A stretch of DNA of 64,000 bases. Origin: Breoghania sp. (GTDB lineage: Bacteria; Pseudomonadota; Alphaproteobacteria; Rhizobiales; Stappiaceae). Shown one piece after another: positions 18,634 to 28,213 of this stretch (its first letter is position 1; every line of letters starts with the position of its first letter). The stretch lies in the NCBI RefSeq assembly GCF_030066895.1, contig NZ_JASJAV010000019.1, positions 1-64,000 on the forward strand, given 5' to 3'. The notes under the pieces are model-generated. The model saw nothing but the letters and a program-made list of their open reading frames with translations, did no database searches and was not told where the DNA came from. A program made the translations under genes and the position numbers.

Positions 18634-19434
18634 ATGGCCCGTTCCGCGATTCTTAACGTCATGGTCGTCGCCGCCACGAAGGCAGGCCGCGCCCTCACCC
18701 GCGACTTCGGCGAAGTTGAAAACCTTCAGGTCTCGCGCAAGGGACCAGGGGATTTCGTCACCGCCGCAGATACCCGCGCGGAAAAGATCCTGCGTGAGGA
18801 ATTGCAACGCGCGCGTCCGGGCTATTCGCTGCTGATGGAAGAATCGGGCTCCACCGAGGGCGCCGACCCGCAGCATCGCTTCATCGTCGATCCGCTCGAC
18901 GGCACGACCAACTTCATGCACGGCATTCCGATCTTCGGCATCTCCATTGCGCTCGAGCGCCAGGGTCAGATCGTCGCCGGCGTGATCTACAACCCGGTCA
19001 TGAACGAGCTGTTCATCGCGGAGAAGGGCAACGGCACCTTCATGAACAACCGCCGTCTGCGCGTCTCCGGCCGCACCACCATGACCGATTGCGTCATCGG
19101 CACCGGCATTCCGCATCTGGGCCGCGGCGATCACGGTCTGGCGCTGATGGAAATCCAGCACGTCATGGGCGAGGTCTCCGCCATCCGCCGCGCGGGCGCC
19201 GCCTCCATCGATCTGGCCTGGGTGGCCGCCGGTCGTCTGGACGGGTTCTGGGAACACGACCTGAAGCCCTGGGACATGGCGGCAGGCCTTCTGATGATTC
19301 GCGAAGCCGGCGGATACGTCTCCGATATCACTGGCGGCGAGAAGATTTTCGAGACGGAATCGGTTGCAGCCGGCAACGAATACATCCATCGCGGCCTTCT
19401 CGGGCTCCTCAAGAAGGCCCGCAAGCCCGCCTGA
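18634..19434 (+). CDS. suhB: Inositol monophosphatase family protein SuhB
   Basis: A 266-residue Mg-dependent phosphatase of the SuhB/IMPase family, which also acts in rRNA antitermination in enterics. Metal-site motifs are complete: EESG (about residue 69), FIVDPLDGTTNFMHGIP and the C-terminal WEHDLKPWDMAAGLLMIREAGG. It follows efp, a common Rhizobiales order. AAGGAGGGG precedes ATG 18634. Intact. It differs from the HisN-like family member at 63028. Confidence 0.93.
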   Translation: MARSAILNVMVVAATKAGRALTRDFGEVENLQVSRKGPGDFVTAADTRAEKILREELQRARPGYSLLMEESGSTEGADPQHRFIVDPLDGTTNFMHGIPIFGISIALERQGQIVAGVIYNPVMNELFIAEKGNGTFMNNRRLRVSGRTTMTDCVIGTGIPHLGRGDHGLALMEIQHVMGEVSAIRRAGAASIDLAWVAAGRLDGFWEHDLKPWDMAAGLLMIREAGGYVSDITGGEKIFETESVAAGNEYIHRGLLGLLKKARKPA

Positions 19435-19580
19435 TTTCCGCCGGATTTGCGCCCCTTTTGCGCAATCCGCGCCCCTGCCCGGACCACGATAGCACCGCCA
19501 TGCGAGGATTTCCGGTTTCAATGACGCCGGAAATCACGGTATCACTGCCAACAGGTTAACAAGCTTGGCTGGAGGACCCG

Positions 19581-20590
19581 ATGGCACGCGATCTCGATCC
19601 CTATAAGCTCTCCAATCCCCAGATCTACCTCTGGCGGATACTGATATTTCTCGCGCTGGTGAGCTTCATTCCCATCATCCTCTACCGGCAGATCGCCACC
19701 ACCTTTGCCAGCAATCCCTTCCTGAACTCCATCATCATTCTGGTTGGCGTGCTCGGCATCGTGCTCGCCTTCATCCAGGTGATCCGGCTGTTTCGCGAGG
19801 TCAACTGGGTCAACGGTTTCCGCCTCGGCGATCCGGGCCTTGAGGTGCACCGCCCCCCAGTCCTGCTGGCCCCCATGTCGGTGCTGCTCGGCAACCGGAT
19901 CGGAGAGACCGCCATCACCCCGCAGGTGATGCGCTCGATCATGGATTCCATCGGCACGCGCCTCGACGAGGCGCGCGAGTTAGGCCACTACCTGACGGGA
20001 CTTTCTGGTCTTCCTCGGCCTGCTCGGCACCTTCTGGGGCCTGTTGCAGACCGTCAGCGCGGTGGGTGACGTGATCCAGTCGCTCAATGTCGGCTCCGGC
20101 GATGCCAATGTGATTTTCGAAGACCTGAAGACCGGGCTTGCCACCCCGCTCGGAGGCATGGGCACGGCGTTTTCCTCCTCCCTCTTCGGTCTGACCGGAT
20201 CGCTGCTCTTGGGCTTCCTGGAGCTGCAGGCGACCCAGGCGCAGACGCGTTTTCTACAACGAGCTTGAGGACTGGCTCTCCACGATCATCGAGATCGACG
20301 ACGACGGCGCGCCCTATTCCTCGGTCGATCAGACAAACACCTATTCGGAACTGCGCGTGGCCATCGACCAGCTTCGCCGCACGGTGCAGGAAAACGGCGT
20401 GAACAGCGGCAGCCGGGCCACCTCGCAGGCCATGGCGAACCTGGCGGAGGGCATTCAGGACCTCATCCAGCACGTACGTACCGAACAGCGCATGATGCGC
20501 GAATGGGCGTACAGTCAGTCCGAACAGCAGGCCCGCATCGAGACGCTTCTGGAAACGCTTTCCGAAGCGTTCAGAAACCCGAGGGACTGA
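19581..20590 (+). pseudogene. MotA/TolQ/ExbB-type proton channel protein, frameshifted
   Basis: The reading starts at ATG 19581 behind GGAGGACCCG with two membrane segments (ILIFLALVSFIPIIL and SIIILVGVLGIVLAFIQVI). The channel segment (LVFLGLLGTFWGLLQTVSAVG, then FSSSLFGLTGSLLLGFLEL) is in a second frame, joined by removing one T at 20002-20004. The cytoplasmic tail from RFYNELEDWL is in a third frame, after a TTTT run at 20251-20254. With both fixed the protein would be about 335 residues. It is paired with the OmpA-domain gene 2 bp downstream, which is also broken, so the complex is doubly disabled. The pair is usual after suhB in this order. Confidence 0.82.
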
Positions 20591-20591
20591 G

Positions 20592-21625
20592 ATGTCGATT
20601 TCGCGCGGCCGAGGGCGCGACAGGAGCACGAATTATTGGCCGGGCTTCGTCGACGCCATGGCCACGCTGCTGCTCGTCATCATATTCATGCTCGTCGTCT
20701 TCATGCTCTCGCAGTTCTTCCTGAGCCAGGAGATTTCCGGCCGCGACACGGTGCTGAACCGGCTGAATGCCCAGATCAGCGAACTGACGCAACTGCTCGC
20801 CCTGTCGCGCGGCAACAATCGCGACCTGCAGGAACAGATCACCACCCTGCAGGCGAGCCTCTCAAGCGCCGAGGATGAAAAGAGCCGTCTTCAAGGCATG
20901 GTCGACAGCAACACCAGCGCAGCCTCGCAGGCCGGCGGGCGCATCGCCACGCTGGAAGGCAAGCTTTCCGACGAAAAGCGCATCTCCGCCCGCGCCCTGT
21001 CCCAGGTGGAACTGCTCAACCAGCAGATCTCGGCACTGCGCCGTCAGATCGCCGCCCTTGAGGATGCACTGGAGGCCTCAGAGGACCGCGACCACCAGAG
21101 CCAGACCACAAGGTCGCCGATCTCGGCCGACGGCTGAACGTGGCCCTTGCCCAGCGCGTGCAGGAACTGTCGCGTTACCGCTCCGACTTCTTCGGCCGCC
21201 TGCGCCAGATCCTGTCCCAACGCTCCGACATCCGCGTTGTCGGCGACCGTTTCGTCTTCCAGTCGGAGGTTCTGTTCTCCTCGGGCTCCGACGAGATCAA
21301 CGCCGCCGGTCAGAAGGAACTCGACAAGCTGGCCGACGCGATCAAGGAGCTTTCCGGCGAGATCCCGGACGAGATCAACTGGGTGCTGCGCGTCGACGGT
21401 CACACCGACATCCGCCCCGTCTCGCAAGCCAGCCGGTTCCGCTCCAACTGGGAGCTTTCGGCTGCCCGCGCCATTTCCGTGGTGCGCTACCTGATCGACA
21501 AGAACGTCGATCCCAAACGTCTGGTCGCCGCCGGTTTCGGCTCCAACCAGCCGCTCGACGACGAGAACACCGACGAGGCCTACGCCAAGAGCCGCCGCAT
21601 CGAGCTGAAGCTCACGACGCGGTAG
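20592..21625 (+). pseudogene. MotB/OmpA-domain peptidoglycan-binding protein, frameshifted
   Basis: The partner of the channel gene upstream. It has one N-terminal membrane helix (ATLLLVIIFMLVVFMLSQFF), a coiled coil to about residue 170, then an OmpA-like domain with VDGHTDIRPV, NWELSAARAISVVRYL and AAGFGSNQPL. The helix and coil are in one frame to about 21105 and the OmpA domain in another; restoring one G in CAG-GAC-CAC-AAG at that point joins them (DHKVADLGRRLNVALAQ). There is a single deletion, but its partner carries two further shifts. Confidence 0.8.
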
Positions 21626-21680
21626 ACGGGCAGGGAGAAAGAAAGAGGAGCGAGCGAGGCGCGCCGCCCTGCCCTGATTT

Positions 21681-21872
21681 CTGGATTCCGGATCTGGCTA
21701 TGCAGCTACGCTGCAGACCGTCCGGAATGACGAGCAAGGGGTGAGTTATAACCACACCCTGGTGAAGAGTGTGCGGCACCTGATACGGCCCCGTTGGCGT
21801 ATGGTTACAACTCAGCTCACACTCCTCATTCCGGACAAGTGAGGCGGAGCCGAACGCTGATCCGGAATCCAG
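21681..21872. repeat. Family B repeat, copy 1
   Basis: A 190-bp element bounded by CTGGATTCCGGAT and ATCCGGAATCCAG. Inside are TGCAGCTACGCTGCAGACC, GTATGGTTACAACTCAGCTC and CATTCCGGACAAGTGAGGC. The second copy, at 53037-53222, has the interior in the opposite orientation while the outer flanks (GATTTCTGG before, CTGCGGCAAAGCC after) keep the same direction. No coding potential. Confidence 0.85.
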
Positions 21873-21924
21873 CGCAAGAAGCTGCGGCAAAGCCTCTCCG
21901 TATCCCCTTCCCCCAATAGCTCAC

Positions 21925-21948
21925 AAAAAGGGCGCCTGAGGCGCCCCT
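21925..21948 (-). terminator. Terminator of the DUF1013 gene
   Basis: Minus strand GGGCGCC-TCA-GGCGCCC followed by TTTTTGTG, about 30 bp past the stop. Confidence 0.85.
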
Positions 21949-21974
21949 TGTCGTTCCCGGATCGATGGACGGGC

Positions 21975-22703
21975 TTATTCGCCTTCTCCCTCGTCCTCGT
22001 CGCTCTTGTCTTTCTTCAGCGACGCGAGCTTCGCGAACACCGCGGCGGCGGCGTATTCCTGTTCCGCGGGCTGCTTGGGCGCGGGCTTGGTGGAGGCTGC
22101 GGCCATCGCCTCTTCCGAGGTGGTGTCCTCGACCGGCAGCAGCGTCGCGACCTCTTCCGGCTGCTCCACCGGCGACAGGGCGAGACGGGCGGCCTTTTCC
22201 ACTTCCAGATCCAGCTCAAGCTGCGAGCAGAGGCCCAGCGTCACCGGATCGGACGGCGTCAGGTTGGCCGCGTTCCAGTGGGTGCGCTCGCGGATCGCCT
22301 CGATCGTCGGCTTGGTGGTGCCGACGAGACGCATGATCTGCGCGTCCTTGAGTTCCGGATGGTTGCGCACCAGCCACATGATCGCGTTCGGCCGGTCCTG
22401 GCGGCGCGAGACGGGCGTATAACGCGGGCCCTTGCGCTTGGCCTCGGGAACGCGCGTCTTCGGCACGGAAAGCTTCAGCGTGGCCGAGGGGCTCTTCTGC
22501 GCACGCTCGATCTCCTCGCGGGTGAGCTGTCCGGTCTGGATCGGATCGAGGCCCTTGATACCCTGCGCGGCTTCGCCGTCGGCAATCGCCTTCACTTCCA
22601 GTGGATGCAGATTGCAGAACGCGGCGATCTGATCGAACGACAACGACGTATTGTCGACAAGCCAGACCGCGGTCGCCTTGGGCATCAGCGGCGTGTTCGC
22701 CAT
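21975..22703 (-). CDS. DUF1013 (TrcR-type) cell-cycle transcriptional regulator
   Basis: This 242-residue protein belongs to DUF1013, the alphaproteobacterial family that includes TrcR, a cell-cycle-linked transcription regulator. The N-terminal half carries two helix-turn-helix-like stretches: MPKATAVWLVDNTSLSFDQIA with FCNLHPLEVKAIADGE, and NAIMWLVRNHPELKDAQIMR with LVGTTKPTIEAIRER. The C-terminal 60 residues are acidic, Ala-rich and probably disordered. Start is ATG 22703; 52 upstream in-frame codons lack family features. Intact. Confidence 0.85.
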   Translation of the reverse strand: MANTPLMPKATAVWLVDNTSLSFDQIAAFCNLHPLEVKAIADGEAAQGIKGLDPIQTGQLTREEIERAQKSPSATLKLSVPKTRVPEAKRKGPRYTPVSRRQDRPNAIMWLVRNHPELKDAQIMRLVGTTKPTIEAIRERTHWNAANLTPSDPVTLGLCSQLELDLEVEKAARLALSPVEQPEEVATLLPVEDTTSEEAMAAASTKPAPKQPAEQEYAAAAVFAKLASLKKDKSDEDEGEGE

Positions 22704-22866
22704 TTCGATAAACTCCTCTCGTCCGGTCCCCCGAGGAAGCGCCCCGGGAAAGCCGCAAATCGCCAAATTGACGGGAAACCAAGGTGAATATAGGCGTTCC
22801 CCCGCCGCGACGCAAACCAACAATTTTACGCAAGTGTACAAAGACGCCCGCGCCCGCATTACTCCA

Positions 22867-23865
22867 TCACACCGTCAATACGATCTTGCCGATGTGGCCG
22901 GAGCTTTCCATCCGCGCATGAGCCTTGGAGGCTTCCGCAAGGGTGAAGGTGGAATCCATTACCGGTTTCACCTTGCCCGCCTCGATGAGCGGCCAGACCT
23001 TTTCCTCAAGGGCGGCAGCAATCGCCGCCTTGAAGGCCGGATCGCGCGGCCGCAGCGTCGAGCCCGTATGGGTCAGCCGCTTGGCCATCAGCATGGAGAA
23101 ATTGACGTTCTCCGACACGCCGTCGAGCGTCGCGATCTGCACGATGCGCCCGTCCATCGCCGCCACCTTCCAGTTGCGCGCGACATAATCGCCGCCCACC
23201 ATATCGAGCGTCAGATCGATCCCGCGCTTGTCGGTGTCGTTGCGAATCTCATCGACGAAATCCTGCGCGCGGTAATCGATGGCAAGATCCGCCCCGAGTT
23301 TGCGGCAGAAATCGCATTTCTCCGGACCGCCCGCGGTCGTGAAGACGCGCGCGCCGAAGGCCTTGGCAAGCTGGATGGCCGTGGTGCCGATCCCCGACGT
23401 GCCGCCGTGGACGAGAAAGTTCTCGCCCGACTTCAGCCCGCCCCGGTCGAAGACATTCGACCAGACGGTAAAGAAGGTCTCCGGCACCGCGGCCACTTCC
23501 ACGAAGCTCAGCGCATCGGGTTTCGGCAGGGTGTTGCTCTCCTCCACCTTGCAGAATTCGGCATAGCCGCCGCCCGGCGTCAGCGCCGTGACCGCATCTT
23601 CCACCTTGAAACGCCGTGCATCCGGCCCCATGGCCGCAACCTCGCCGGAAACCTCAAGCCCCGGCAGATCGGATGCGCCCGGCGGCGGCAGATAGGCCCC
23701 CTGGCGCTGGAAGACATCCGGCCGGTTCACGCCCGCCGCCTTCACCCGGATCAGGATCTCGCTGCCGCCGATTTCGGGAAGCGGCCGGGTCTCGGGTACC
23801 AACGCCTCCGGACCGCCGGGCTCGGGAATGGCGATCGCAGTCATTGTCTCGGGCAGATTGCTCAT
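22867..23865 (-). CDS. NAD(P)H-quinone oxidoreductase (zeta-crystallin type MDR)
   Basis: A 332-residue medium-chain reductase without the zinc sites, of the quinone oxidoreductase/PIG3 type. Typical parts are VKAAGVNRPDVFQRQGAY at the N-terminus, LPGLEVSGEVAAMG, the Rossmann loop FLVHGGTSGIGTTAIQLAKA near residue 145, and the C-terminal SSGHIGKIVLTV. ATG 23865 has GAGGAG 7 nt upstream. It is divergent from DUF1192. Probably cytosolic NADPH-dependent quinone or enone reduction. Intact. Confidence 0.9.
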   Translation of the reverse strand: MSNLPETMTAIAIPEPGGPEALVPETRPLPEIGGSEILIRVKAAGVNRPDVFQRQGAYLPPPGASDLPGLEVSGEVAAMGPDARRFKVEDAVTALTPGGGYAEFCKVEESNTLPKPDALSFVEVAAVPETFFTVWSNVFDRGGLKSGENFLVHGGTSGIGTTAIQLAKAFGARVFTTAGGPEKCDFCRKLGADLAIDYRAQDFVDEIRNDTDKRGIDLTLDMVGGDYVARNWKVAAMDGRIVQIATLDGVSENVNFSMLMAKRLTHTGSTLRPRDPAFKAAIAAALEEKVWPLIEAGKVKPVMDSTFTLAEASKAHARMESSGHIGKIVLTV

Positions 23866-24018
23866 GGGGTGCTCCTCGATCTGACGCTGGGGCTTTCGGG
23901 ATTGTCGTCCCCGTGGGGGTGTAGCCGTCGTCGCAACGACTGACAACCACACTAACAACTCCCCCTGCCCCTGCGCTTTGTTAGAATAAGCACTTGGCAC
24001 CGTATCGGGAGAAAGCAA

Positions 24019-24213
24019 ATGGCTTTTGCCGACGACGATCCCCCGCGCATCGCGCCCGCGATCCACATGGTCGGACAGGACCTGAGCGCCTTGTCGGTGG
24101 AAGAACTCCAGGAACGCATCGATCTGCTGCGTATCGAGATCGACCGGCTGGAGACCGAGAAAAACACCAAAGCGGCCACCCACCCCGCTGCCGACGCACT
24201 GTTCAGTCGCTAG
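24019..24213 (+). CDS. DUF1192 small protein
   Basis: A 64-residue protein of the alphaproteobacterial DUF1192 family: an acidic start (MAFADDDPPRIAPAIHMVGQ) then a predicted coiled-coil helix LSVEELQERIDLLRIEIDRL. Function unknown. It regularly lies between a quinone oxidoreductase and DUF1465 in Rhizobiales, as here. Intact. Confidence 0.85.
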   Translation: MAFADDDPPRIAPAIHMVGQDLSALSVEELQERIDLLRIEIDRLETEKNTKAATHPAADALFSR

Positions 24214-24841
24214 CCTCCATTCAGCCATTTGGGGGCGACGCACCGCTTCCCGTCCCGGATTGAACCGGGGCGGGCCCATCCGGTGTTTTCCCCGCCTCAC
24301 CGATTCCCCTCCCGCGCCGCATCGCCCTCTCTCACAGGCGGAGTGCGGGGGTGATTCTCTTTCCGCGCCCCCGATATGGCCGATTTTCGGTCGACTCGTT
24401 TATTGCCCATTAAGCATTCTGGATTATTAACGAAATTATCCAGAATTTCTGGACCTTGAGTGGCTCCTGTCCGCTCTGTTTGACGCCTCCCTGTTAACTT
24501 CTCTAGAGTCGCATCCTTGCGGCTCTTTTTTTACCCCCGTTTACGCTATGATTAACCCTCGCAGGCGATCGGCAGAGGCCGTGGAGACGGCCATTTCACC
24601 GGGGGACGAGTTGCGCCCCCGGAAGCTTGGCACACCCTTTGCTCTGTACAGGTTCGGAAAACGCAACCTGGATCGTAACAGGACACATCTGAGCCGGAGG
24701 GAACTTGAAAAGAAGGGTTCCATCTAAACAGAAGAGCTCCGGCAAGATGAAATGGCCGGGCTTGCCGTAAAGGCAAAGCTCACAAGCTGCTTTCAGGCGA
24801 AGATACCGCTACGGTCGAAACGGCAGAGAGTACAGAGTGCG
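24214..24841. other. 628-bp intergenic region DUF1192-DUF1465
   Basis: No gene was recognised. It contains clustered TTCTGG/CCAGAA half-sites at 24416-24452: ATTCTGGAT (24416-24424) is inverted at ATCCAGAAT (24438-24446), and CCAGAATTTCTGG (24440-24452) is a palindrome. A clear terminator follows at 24504-24533. A small RNA ending at the terminator is possible but no promoter is convincing. Confidence 0.5.
24504..24533 (+). terminator. Orphan rho-independent terminator
   Basis: GAGTCGCA, loop TCCT, TGCGGCTC (one G-U pair), then TTTTTTT. It is nearly 300 bp past the DUF1192 stop, so it either ends a long 3' UTR or an unannotated small RNA. Confidence 0.75.
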
Positions 24842-25363
24842 ATGACGGACCATATCGACACGATTACAGGTGATGCCCCGATCTCGTTCGCGGACCGGCT
24901 CATCGGATCCGAGTTTTTCAACGAGCTGTTTCGCACGGGCATGGGACTGGTGGAAGAAACCGCCAGATACCTCGACGGCCCGGGCCGCGAGGAATCGCGG
25001 ACGCTGAACCGCGCGGGTTCCCTGGTCTACGCCACCGAATCCATGCGCCTGACCACGCAGCTGATGCAGCTCACCTCCTGGCTGTTGCTGCAGCGCGCGG
25101 TGAACGAAGGCGAGATGACCCCCTCCCAGGCGGGACAGGAAAAGAACAAGGCCAATCTGGCGGCACTCAGCTCCGCCAACGAGGGCCCGGGCTGGGAAGA
25201 GCTTCCCGCAAGCCTGAAAGACCTGATCGACCGTTCGGTTCACCTGCAAAAGCGCGTCCAGCAGCTCGATGAGGCGATGTCCGGCGAAACGATGCCGCGC
25301 CCGGCCAACACCAATCCGGTGAACCAGCAGCTCACCCGACTGGCCACAGCCTTCGGCGGCTGA
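24842..25363 (+). CDS. DUF1465 family protein
   Basis: A 173-residue alphaproteobacterial protein of the DUF1465 family, mostly helical, with the conserved stretch FFNELFRTGMGLVEETARYL followed by YATESMRLTTQLMQLTSWLL. Function is not established; relatives are conserved next to cell-envelope and cell-cycle genes. Start is ATG 24842 (MTDHIDTI); the 30 codons before it are not conserved-looking. Intact. Confidence 0.85.
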   Translation: MTDHIDTITGDAPISFADRLIGSEFFNELFRTGMGLVEETARYLDGPGREESRTLNRAGSLVYATESMRLTTQLMQLTSWLLLQRAVNEGEMTPSQAGQEKNKANLAALSSANEGPGWEELPASLKDLIDRSVHLQKRVQQLDEAMSGETMPRPANTNPVNQQLTRLATAFGG

Positions 25364-25496
25364 CGCCCGAACACTTCTGGACTTTTTCGAAAAATGATGA
25401 CGGGACACGTTTCCCGTCTCCGGACACCTGTGTCTGCGGACGAACGGGGCCTAATGCGACAGAGATGGCCCCGTCGAGTTCACGGCTCTCTCCGCC

Positions 25497-25583
25497 GTCA
25501 TCCCCCGGCTTCGTCCGGGGGATCCAGCACTCTCCCCATCTGCCGTTGCCTGATGGATTGCCCGGACTTCGCCGGGCAATGAC
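25497..25583. repeat. Family C paired palindrome, copy 2
   Basis: Left hairpin CCCCCGGCTTCGTCCGGGGG followed by ATCCAGCACTCTCC; right hairpin GCCCGGACTTCGCCGGGC; outer ends GTCAT and ATGAC. The copy at 59366-59452 is the same element in reverse orientation. It sits in the 380-bp gap before rpmE. Confidence 0.85.
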
Positions 25584-25744
25584 GATCGAAAGATCGATAA
25601 TCGCGGTAAATCCGAATAAACGCCCCTTCCACATCGACCGAACCGCACCGCCCATCTCGGCCATCCCGCGCCACTCCTCCCGAATCCGCGCACAAAAAAA
25701 CCCGTTCGACGCCGCGGCTTTTCCGTGTTACGTGGCGGGTCGGC

Positions 25745-25969
25745 TCAGTTGCCGAGGATGCCGTGGTACTTGTTTTTGAAGCGGGAAAGACGACCGCCGT
25801 GGTCGATCAGCGTCTGCTGACCACCGGTCCACGCCGGATGGGTGGACGGATCGATATCGAGACGCAGCTCGGCGCCTTCTTCACCGTAGGTCGAGCGCGT
25901 CGTGAACTCGGTGCCGTTGGTCATGACCACCTTGATCAAGTGGTAGTCGGGATGTGTGTCGCTCTTCAT
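25745..25969 (-). CDS. rpmE: 50S ribosomal protein L31
   Basis: A 74-residue bL31 with the typical [19 protein letters not shown] start, [20 protein letters not shown] and a C-terminal KNKY. It lacks the CxxC zinc pair, so it is the C-minus type usual in alphaproteobacteria. A run of seven T residues on the minus strand at 25696-25702 may belong to its terminator. Intact. Confidence 0.93.
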   Translation of the reverse strand: MKSDTHPDYHLIKVVMTNGTEFTTRSTYGEEGAELRLDIDPSTHPAWTGGQQTLIDHGGRLSRFKNKYHGILGN

Positions 25970-26306
25970 AGCCGGATCCTCTCACCACGTTGTCCGGGCC
26001 TATGCGACCAGCAGGATACAACGCTTCTCAACCAAGACCGGCCGCACGCGCGAAAGGCAACGACCGGAAACAGTCGGCGACTCTGTAACCCACTCCAGCG
26101 CCGCTTTCAAGGTTTTCGCCCGCATTGTGAATGCTTGCCCGTCAAACTGCCACGATGGTTCTTCATAAACGCCCGCATCGCAGATTTGCGCAAGGTCAAT
26201 ACGTCGGGCAGAAGGCGATGACAGATTGACCTAGCGTGTGCAAGATGCCACAGCGTGGCCACGGTACGCATTGTAATTACCCCCCAATCCAATTCGGAGT
26301 TGACCC
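25970..26306. other. 337-bp intergenic region rpmE-ABC exporter
   Basis: Divergent promoter space for rpmE and the exporter. I see no gene, strong hairpin or repeat in it. Confidence 0.5.
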
Positions 26307-28127
26307 TTGGCGCGGCGAAAAAAGAACGAAGCAAGCTCCGCAACAGAACCCGTCAGGAAATCGAGATCCCTCAAACCCCTTGGAATGCTTGCACCCTATC
26401 TCGGGCGCTACCGCTTTCAGGTGGGGGCCGCTCTCGTCGCCCTGATCGCCGCAACGCTGGCCACGCTCGCCATGCCGCTGGCGGTCCGGCGGATGATCGA
26501 TTTCGGTTTCGGCGGCGGCGATCCGAATTTCATCGACAAGTATTTCGCCATGCTGGTCGTCGTGGTCGCCGCGCTCGCCTGCGCATCGGCGGCGCGCTAC
26601 TATTTCGTGACATGGCTCGGCGAGCGGATCGTCTCCGACCTGCGCGTCGACGTCTTCGCCCATATCACGCGGCTGTCGGCTTCCTTCTTCGATACAGCCC
26701 GTTCCGGCGAGGTGGTCTCCCGCCTCACCGCCGACACCACACAGGTGAAGGCGGCCGTCGGCGCTTCCGTTTCTGTGGCGCTGCGCAACCTCGCCCTGTT
26801 CATCGGTGCGGCCGCCATGATGGTGATCACCTCCCCGCGCCTGTCGGGCCTGGTGCTGCTCGTCATCCCCTTCGTGGTGATCCCCCTGATCGTCTTCGGC
26901 CGCATGGTGCGCCGCCGCTCGCGGCTGGCCCAGGATACGCTGGCGGATGCCTCCGCTTACGCCGTGGAAGCGATCGGTGCCATCCGCACTCTGCAGGCCT
27001 TCACCAACGAACGTTTCGCCGCAAGCCGCTTCGGCGCCCAGGTGGAACGCGCCTTCGCCGCTGCCCGCTCCTCCTTCATCGCACGCGCGATTCTGACGGC
27101 CTTCGGCATGTTCGTGATCTTCGCCTCCGTTGTCGCCGTCATATGGATCGGGTCCAAGGACGAGCTGTCGGGCATGCTGTCGGGCGGCGCGCTCGGCCAG
27201 TTCGTGCTTTATTTGGTCTTCACCGCCGGTGCGCTCGGCCAGCTCTCGGAAGTCTGGGGTGAGCTTGCGCAGGCCGCAGGCGCCTCCGAACGTCTCGCCG
27301 AACTCTTCCGCATTGAGCCGGAAATCCGCGCCCCGAAAGAGCCCAAGGCCCTGCCCAAGCCCAGCCGCGGAGCCATCCGTTTCGATCACGTAAGCTTCGC
27401 CTATCCGTCGCTTGGTGACGAGCGCGTGGTCGACGGCATCGACATCGACATCCACTCCGGCGAGACCGTGGCCGTGGTCGGACCGTCGGGAGCGGGTAAG
27501 TCGACACTCTTCCACTTGTTGATGCGATTCTACAATCCGCAGGCCGGGTACGTGTCGCTCGATGGCATCGACCTTCGCGACGCCGATCCGGAGGAGCTCC
27601 GCCATCGCATTGCACTCGTGCCGCAGGACAGCGTCATCTTCGGTACCACCGTGAAGGAGAACCTGCTCTACGGCCGCCCGGACGCCAGCGACGAGGACAT
27701 CCGCGCCGCCGCCATCGCAGCCCACGCAGATACCTTCATCTCCGCCATGGGGAACGGCTACGACACGATGATCGGCGAGCGTGGCGTCACGCTGTCCGGC
27801 GGCGAGCGCCAGCGACTTGCGATCGCCCGAGCGCTGCTGAAGGACGCCCCCGTGCTGCTCCTCGACGAGGCGACCTCCGCGCTCGATGCGGAAAGCGAAA
27901 CGCTCGTCCAGATCGTGCTCGACCGGTTGATGAAGGACCGCACCACGCTGGTCATCGCCCACCGCCTCGCCACCGTGCTGAAGGCCGACCGCATCCTGGT
28001 CATGGACAATGGACGCATCGTAGAACAAGGCGACCACGAAACGTTGGTCGCTCAGGGCGGCCTTTACACCCGCCTCGCCCGCCTGCAGTTCGAACGCGGC
28101 GCGCAAGGGTTCGAAGCGGCGAAGTAG
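26307..28127 (+). CDS. ABC exporter (permease-ATPase half-transporter, MsbA-like)
   Basis: A 606-residue type IV ABC half-transporter with six membrane helices (about residues 35-310) fused to an ATPase domain. Walker A is GPSGAGKST, the Q-loop ALVPQDSVIF, the signature LSGGERQRLAIARALL and Walker B VLLLDEATSALD, with the switch His in IAHRLAT. It would homodimerise in the inner membrane. The cargo is unknown; relatives move lipids or drugs. Start is TTG 26307 with GGAG 8 nt upstream. Intact over 1.8 kb, next to a broken methyltransferase. Confidence 0.93.
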   Translation: MARRKKNEASSATEPVRKSRSLKPLGMLAPYLGRYRFQVGAALVALIAATLATLAMPLAVRRMIDFGFGGGDPNFIDKYFAMLVVVVAALACASAARYYFVTWLGERIVSDLRVDVFAHITRLSASFFDTARSGEVVSRLTADTTQVKAAVGASVSVALRNLALFIGAAAMMVITSPRLSGLVLLVIPFVVIPLIVFGRMVRRRSRLAQDTLADASAYAVEAIGAIRTLQAFTNERFAASRFGAQVERAFAAARSSFIARAILTAFGMFVIFASVVAVIWIGSKDELSGMLSGGALGQFVLYLVFTAGALGQLSEVWGELAQAAGASERLAELFRIEPEIRAPKEPKALPKPSRGAIRFDHVSFAYPSLGDERVVDGIDIDIHSGETVAVVGPSGAGKSTLFHLLMRFYNPQAGYVSLDGIDLRDADPEELRHRIALVPQDSVIFGTTVKENLLYGRPDASDEDIRAAAIAAHADTFISAMGNGYDTMIGERGVTLSGGERQRLAIARALLKDAPVLLLDEATSALDAESETLVQIVLDRLMKDRTTLVIAHRLATVLKADRILVMDNGRIVEQGDHETLVAQGGLYTRLARLQFERGAQGFEAAK

Positions 28128-28213
28128 ACGGTGACGCAAGGCGCGTTTGCGACCTACCATCGCGGACATGCTCCCCGCTTGGGGTATGGGCGAACCGCAG
28201 GTCGGAAATTGTC

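Noticed and set aside
20592..21625. Flagellar stator (motA/motB)
   Set aside because: No flagellar genes nearby; the OmpA-domain protein and channel fit the suhB-linked ExbB-like pair better.
24240..24290. Possible tRNA T-arm (GGTTCAATCC) on the minus strand
   Set aside because: No acceptor stem, anticodon arm or D-arm can be drawn around it.
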